This document shows positions 14,365 to 18,101 of a DNA stretch of 18,101 nucleotides, one piece after another. Positions within the stretch are counted from its first letter, which is position 1. The number at the start of each line of letters is the position of its first letter. Made by a program: the position numbers and the translations under genes. This DNA comes from an uncultured Bacteroidales bacterium (GTDB lineage: Bacteria; Bacteroidota; Bacteroidia; Bacteroidales; Muribaculaceae), in contig URZM01000023.1 of the NCBI GenBank assembly GCA_900552315.1, positions 1 to 18,101 on the forward strand, given 5' to 3'. The notes under the pieces were generated by a model. The model had not been told where the DNA came from, did not search any database, and saw nothing but the letters and a program-made list of their open reading frames with translations.

Positions 14365-15876
14365 TTAAGAGTTGAGGACGGGGAACCTGGACTCCACCAC
14401 AGGCGTCACGGCCTCATGGAACAGCACCATGAGCTTGCGCATCAGCCTGTCTGCCGGGAACTTGCCGTTATATTTCTTGCTCACCGCGTTGATTTTCGCG
14501 AACAGGTCGTCATGGCTCAGGTGCGAGACCCCGAACACGCCCTTTTTCGGCTCCACGCCGCACACCACCCTCTCCAGCTTGCCGGCATTGTCCAGGTCGA
14601 ACAGGTTGACATGGCGGTGGTTGCCCTCCATCTCCTCGAGCCAGTCCCAATAGGCGGGGAAGAACCCTTGCGTAAGGGTGCGGTAGGCGTCCGAGCTGAG
14701 GAAATCGCGGTTCATGACCGGAGTGTCCTTGGTGAATCCACGCCCCACGCAGTCCTTCATCTTGCGGTCCAGGAACAGGGAGAGCAGATGCAGCCGCAGC
14801 AGCGGCTTGGCCATAAGCTCGCGCGTGGCGGGCGCGAAGGCGGTGAGGTCCACGTTGCCGGTGTCCCGGTCCAGGCCATATTCGTATGCGCGCACGGGAG
14901 GGGTCAGGTCCTCGTCGGCGCGGCCCGCGAAATCCATGACGGCAAGTGCCCCCACGAGCTCTATCAGGTGGGCGGCGTTCTTCTGTCCCCGCTCGCCGGG
15001 GTCGTTGACATACGGCGCCGAGAGCGCCTTGTCGCCGAGGTAATAGATGGCGTCTACCAGCGAGCGCCCCTCTGCGGTGAGAGCCTTGGCGTAATAGTGC
15101 AGCGCCGAGCGGGTCTTGACCAGGAAGTCACCCTTGTTGATGGCCGAGTCCGCCGAGTGCTCTATGTTGAAATAGGGGAGCACCGTGAGCGCCCCGGTCT
15201 TGGCGGTGTGCAGGTATCCGCGCCCGGTGATGTCGGCCGCCTGCGTGTGGCGCATGTTCTTGACCATGATGGGGAACCCGGCGGCTCCGGTGCCCCCGAA
15301 GATGGAGGATATGAAGAAGATGCGGTCCCCCTCCCCTATCACGTTGCCGAAGGCGCGGAACTCCTCGGAGTCCTTGAAGCGGTTCAGGGCCACGCTACCT
15401 ATGTTCGGCGCCCCCACGAACCCTATGCGCATGGAGGTGTCGAGCTGCGTGGCGGAGAACAGCATCTGCATCAGCGCCTGGTTCTCCTCGTCAAGCTCGT
15501 TGTAGCCTATGAACTCGTTGAACTTCATGCGCTCCACGGCGCTCATGTTGAACAGGAAGGAGTCCGGCAGCGTGCCGCCACCCTCGGGCATCAGGGATTT
15601 AAGTGTGGAAATCTTGACGGCGAAAAACCCGTCGGCCTTGTCCCGGTCGGCATATATGGACTTGCGTATCTTCACGTAGTCGCGCAGCAGCTCCACGGTG
15701 CGTTTCACGTCACGCCCGCTCTGGTGCGGGTCCACTATCATGGGCACTATCTCCAGGCTCTCCATCGGCGCACCCGTGAGCGGGTCCTTGGGACGCACAC
15801 CGGCGGCGCACAGCATGGCCAGCGACTTTACTACGCGGGAGCCGGTCCCGCCTATGGCAAATATGAACAGACGCAT
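14365..15876 (-). CDS. Tubulin/FtsZ-like GTPase family protein
   Basis: A 503-residue cytoplasmic protein with a divergent tubulin-type GTP-binding domain. The N terminus LFIFAIGGTGSRVV (3-16) is the first beta-strand and glycine loop of the FtsZ/tubulin fold. FISSIFGGTGAAGFP (188-202) occupies the place of the tubulin signature GGGTG(S/T)G, with Phe in place of the first Gly and Ala-Ala in place of Ser/Thr. INKGDFLVKT (246-255) resembles the T7 loop of FtsZ but lacks its second acidic residue. The C-terminal ~250 residues are not recognised and lack a typical FtsZ tail. This fits the 'tubulin-like' families outside FtsZ (e.g. Pfam Tubulin_2, from memory). Neighbours are the four-helix membrane protein, 7 bp upstream, and the actin-like gene, 9 bp downstream. 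It is not the cell-division FtsZ: no ftsA/ftsQ neighbours and a different signature. Confidence 0.85.
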   Translation of the reverse strand: MRLFIFAIGGTGSRVVKSLAMLCAAGVRPKDPLTGAPMESLEIVPMIVDPHQSGRDVKRTVELLRDYVKIRKSIYADRDKADGFFAVKISTLKSLMPEGGGTLPDSFLFNMSAVERMKFNEFIGYNELDEENQALMQMLFSATQLDTSMRIGFVGAPNIGSVALNRFKDSEEFRAFGNVIGEGDRIFFISSIFGGTGAAGFPIMVKNMRHTQAADITGRGYLHTAKTGALTVLPYFNIEHSADSAINKGDFLVKTRSALHYYAKALTAEGRSLVDAIYYLGDKALSAPYVNDPGERGQKNAAHLIELVGALAVMDFAGRADEDLTPPVRAYEYGLDRDTGNVDLTAFAPATRELMAKPLLRLHLLSLFLDRKMKDCVGRGFTKDTPVMNRDFLSSDAYRTLTQGFFPAYWDWLEEMEGNHRHVNLFDLDNAGKLERVVCGVEPKKGVFGVSHLSHDDLFAKINAVSKKYNGKFPADRLMRKLMVLFHEAVTPVVESRFPVLNS

Positions 15877-15883
15877 GACTTTA

Positions 15884-16366
15884 TTATTGAGGGAACGGTG
15901 TGTGACGGCAATTTACGCTCCACCAGCGGCACGAGAAGGAGGCCACGGTGAAGAGGATGGCGGTGAACAGGCCGCACCATCCGGCCACCGGGGGCAGATA
16001 GGGCGCGTAGTAGTCGCTCAGGCCCGGCTCCAGATTTTCCATCAGCCGGGTAAGCATGGTCATGCCCCCCCAGGCGGAGAGCAGCGAGCAGAGCGCAAGG
16101 ACTATGAACCAGTTCCACCAGCGGTCGAAATTCACCGAGTCTATGATGTAATAGAACAGCACGGCCATCACCCAGGGTATGGCGGCGGTCAGGGCGCTCA
16201 GGTGCAGGGTCCAGCCCTTCAGGTCCTCGCGCAGCATGTCGAGGTTCCCCTCCGCGTCCCCCACCCCGAGGTACAGAGATGTGAAAATCTTGCCGCCGGC
16301 CACCAGGTAGGCGCCGGTGAGCAGTATGCCGCACAGCAGCAACGCATATTTGATTTGCTCTCGCAT
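15884..16366 (-). CDS. Small four-helix integral membrane protein (unrecognised)
   Basis: A 160-residue inner membrane protein with four predicted hydrophobic helices at about 7-26, 54-76, 84-105 and 124-146. Two loops carry charge: GDAEGNLDMLREDLKG (36-51) between helices 1 and 2, and TRLMENLEPGLSDYY between helices 3 and 4. A tryptophan-rich patch, DRWWNWF (81-87), sits at the start of helix 3, and SCRWWSVNCRHTPFPQ ends the protein. I do not recognise the family and see no catalytic motif. It lies 10 bp downstream of the vWA-like lipoprotein gene and 7 bp upstream of the tubulin-like gene, so it is almost certainly co-expressed. A membrane anchor or adaptor for the GTPase is a reasonable inference from order and spacing. 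Confidence 0.8.
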   Translation of the reverse strand: MREQIKYALLLCGILLTGAYLVAGGKIFTSLYLGVGDAEGNLDMLREDLKGWTLHLSALTAAIPWVMAVLFYYIIDSVNFDRWWNWFIVLALCSLLSAWGGMTMLTRLMENLEPGLSDYYAPYLPPVAGWCGLFTAILFTVASFSCRWWSVNCRHTPFPQ

Positions 16367-16376
16367 GTCTTTACAG

Positions 16377-17852
16377 TTATTTGAAACTTATGGTGAACGA
16401 GGTGAAGTCGGGTACCGAGGCGGTGCCGTAATAGGCCGCGTATATGCCTTGCATGAAGGGCAGCAGCCCGAAAGTGGCCTCTCCGAACCCGTCGGCGCGC
16501 GTGTCCAGGTCGGAGTCCGCGCTGGAACGCCCCACCCACTCCGGCATCCGGTTCTTCAGGCTCACGGTGCAGTTCCCCGGCAGGCTCTTGGCGTCCCCCC
16601 TCAGGGTGAACAGGTGCGTGGCGCGCTCCAGGTAGCGCTTGGTGCGCGCGTCTATCATGTCCGGAGTCACGGTCTCCACCTTCTCTATGGCCAGCCCTCC
16701 GTCCACCGTATAATTGTCCTTGTCCGTGAGGTAGCCATCAGTCGCCGGGATGGCGCCCAGGTCAGCCGCCACCCTGAAGGTGAACAGGCCGTCCCCCTTC
16801 TCCCCCTTCACGTCCGTCAGCGCATGCACGCCCTCCTTGCCCCCCTCGCCGTCCAGCGAATAGGAACCCTTGTTGCCCTTGCCGCGAGGCATCAGGCTGT
16901 AGTAGGGCATGGGCAGCGGGTTGCGGTTGAAGAAATAGTCGGCCCGGTAGCCCGGCAGCGACCCGAAGTCGGAGAACGAGGCATACTCGCCGCCCCCGCG
17001 CAGCTTCTGCATGGCGGCCGCCGAGCCCGTGATTATCATATAGTAAGGGCGCGGACCGTCATATTTAATGCCCGCCGGACGCGAGTACGGGTAATAGGTG
17101 CCGTGGAAATCGCCTCTGAGCTTCACCACTATCACGCTCTTGTCCTTGTGGGCGGTGAACAGGGTGGTGGCCAGCGTGCCCTCCTCGTTGAAAATCTTGG
17201 CGGCGCTCACCCCCTCGACGTCGCGCGGCGAGTAGATCATGTCGGTGACGAGTACCGTCACCCTCTCCGGCACGGTGTCGGTGAGGGCATAGTCGAAGAT
17301 GGCCCGGAAATCGGTGTACGAAGGGTCACCCACCCCCTTGGTGGAGGAGAATATGTCCTTGTCCTGCACGAAGCTCTCCAGAGAGCCGCTATATGGGAAG
17401 ACCCCGTCATTGACTATCAGGATCTCCTTGTCGCTCCCCGGGAAACGGGTGAGCGCCTCGCTTATGGCGCGCTTGAAGTCGCCGTTGCCGCCACGCGTGT
17501 CGTACCCGGTCATGGAGCCGCTCCGCTCCAGCATGAGGCGCAGGCGCAGCGGACCGTTGATAGTGCCGCCGTAGGCGCTCAGGCTCCATTCGAAGGAAGG
17601 GTCATGACGCTTGCCCATGCGGTTGACGGCCTCCTCCAGCTTGGCTATGTCCACCCGGCCGTCCGGGGTCAGATACTCGGCATACCGGTCAGGGTCTGCC
17701 AGGATTATGGCGGTCATCTCGTTGAAAGTCTGCTCGTTGCGCAGGGACGCGTCCTCCACCGCCTGCCGCATCTTCTGCTCCAGAGGGCCGGGAGAACCGC
17801 ACGCGGCCAGCGTCACCACGAGGGCGCACAGCATCAGGCGCGCCCACCGCAT
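16377..17852 (-). CDS. Lipoprotein with von Willebrand factor A-like domain
   Basis: A 491-residue exported lipoprotein and the first gene of the operon. Residues 1-18 are a lipoprotein signal peptide with lipobox LAAC (Cys18). Residues about 100-280 form a vWA-like fold. LRLMLERSGSMTGYD (103-117) corresponds to the metal-binding DxSxS motif, with Glu109 in place of Asp. Thr180 in the GDPSYTDFRAIFDYAL helix and Asp204 in VTVLVTDM fit the remaining metal ligands. vWA domains bind protein partners through a metal ion. The C-terminal 200 residues are beta-rich and unrecognised. The start at 17852 is chosen for the signal peptide and the AAGGG upstream. The frame stays open to 18035 with ATGs at 17903 and 18035, but those extensions would bury the lipoprotein signal. 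It would sit on the periplasmic face of a membrane or outside the cell. Confidence 0.85.
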   Translation of the reverse strand: MRWARLMLCALVVTLAACGSPGPLEQKMRQAVEDASLRNEQTFNEMTAIILADPDRYAEYLTPDGRVDIAKLEEAVNRMGKRHDPSFEWSLSAYGGTINGPLRLRLMLERSGSMTGYDTRGGNGDFKRAISEALTRFPGSDKEILIVNDGVFPYSGSLESFVQDKDIFSSTKGVGDPSYTDFRAIFDYALTDTVPERVTVLVTDMIYSPRDVEGVSAAKIFNEEGTLATTLFTAHKDKSVIVVKLRGDFHGTYYPYSRPAGIKYDGPRPYYMIITGSAAAMQKLRGGGEYASFSDFGSLPGYRADYFFNRNPLPMPYYSLMPRGKGNKGSYSLDGEGGKEGVHALTDVKGEKGDGLFTFRVAADLGAIPATDGYLTDKDNYTVDGGLAIEKVETVTPDMIDARTKRYLERATHLFTLRGDAKSLPGNCTVSLKNRMPEWVGRSSADSDLDTRADGFGEATFGLLPFMQGIYAAYYGTASVPDFTSFTISFK

Positions 17853-17935
17853 GGCAGCGCCCTTAAAGCATAACGGTCTGTATGTCAAAAATTTATCCAA
17901 CATAAGTCTGAGGCAATTCCAACTCACATTAGCTA

Positions 17936-17943
17936 CAAAATTA
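17936..17943 (-). promoter_or_regulatory. -7 promoter box for the six-gene operon
   Basis: On the minus strand TAATTTTG matches TAnnTTTG exactly. The -33 region is weak: TTAG stands 18 bp upstream rather than TTTG. Transcription would start near 17929, about 77 nt before the chosen ATG at 17852. The surrounding 17880-18000 stretch is AT-rich and has no other gene. Confidence 0.55.
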
Positions 17944-18101
17944 CAAAAAATTTTTGAAACCCTAATCCTGAAACGCCCAGCCCACAAAATAAAAATGTAC
18001 ACGCGTCCCCGACCGCCACCCAAAACTGATGACATAAGGCAAATTAAAAGGCTGTTTAAGAATAAACTTTGATCTGGAACCGTTCATGGCGAGCGGATTT
18101 T

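Noticed and set aside
14365..15876. Calling the tubulin-like gene ftsZ
   Set aside because: The signature differs from GGGTGTG, no C-terminal FtsA/ZipA-binding tail is seen, and no division genes surround it.
17853..18035. N-terminal extension of the vWA lipoprotein to ATGs at 17903 or 18035
   Set aside because: It would bury a well-formed lipoprotein signal peptide, and the 18035 start lies upstream of the best promoter box. The translation of the extension has no structure of its own.
18085..18101. ATG on the plus strand at the right edge, possibly a divergent gene
   Set aside because: Only five codons are visible. A nearby TAAACTTTG has the wrong spacing for a -7 box. Cannot be judged without the next bases.

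Overview
This window looks like chromosome from a member of the Bacteroidales (Bacteroidota), possibly Muribaculaceae-like. The family-level guess is inference. Supporting evidence is Bacteroides-type promoter boxes (TAnnTTTG), few Shine-Dalgarno sites, lipoprotein signal peptides, an acpP-fabF pair, a Bacteroidales-style OmpA protein, MutS with the GPNMSGKS loop, and REP-like palindromic repeats of types common in this order. There is no rRNA, tRNA, CRISPR array, transposase or phage gene.

Layout. Positions 1-243 hold a decayed REP-type palindromic repeat block. Two small minus-strand genes follow: a single-domain PAS protein (248-601) and a low-complexity A/P/E-rich lipoprotein (692-940) with a textbook promoter. 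The 941-1392 gap holds that promoter, an inverted pair of a second REP-like element, a 14-bp perfect palindrome and a promoter for the only plus-strand gene, an Ig-like-domain lipoprotein (1393-3402). That gene converges on fabF (3525-4787) across a strong hairpin terminator. fabF lies downstream of acpP (4955-5191), with a possible attenuator between them. Upstream of acpP is a gap with a second terminator and a second 9-bp-period repeat. An OmpA-family protein (5636-6799) comes next.

The main interest is the minus-strand run 17852->6974: six genes separated by only 7 to 25 bp, apparently one operon. In transcription order they encode a lipoprotein with a von Willebrand A-like domain, a four-helix membrane protein, a tubulin/FtsZ-like GTPase, a 1137-residue protein with a C-terminal actin/Hsp70-like ATPase, a single-pass membrane protein with a periplasmic domain, Pro/Ala/Glu-rich linker and cytoplasmic domain, and finally the mismatch-repair ATPase MutS. 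Tubulin-like and actin-like nucleotide switches beside membrane and periplasmic partners suggest an envelope-spanning cytoskeletal or membrane-remodelling machine. From memory, Makarova and Koonin (2010) proposed a related idea for FtsZ-like families linked to vWA and OmpA proteins. The particular combination here, with an actin-like partner and mutS as the last gene, is the best candidate for an undescribed system. Its function is inferred from motifs and gene order only.
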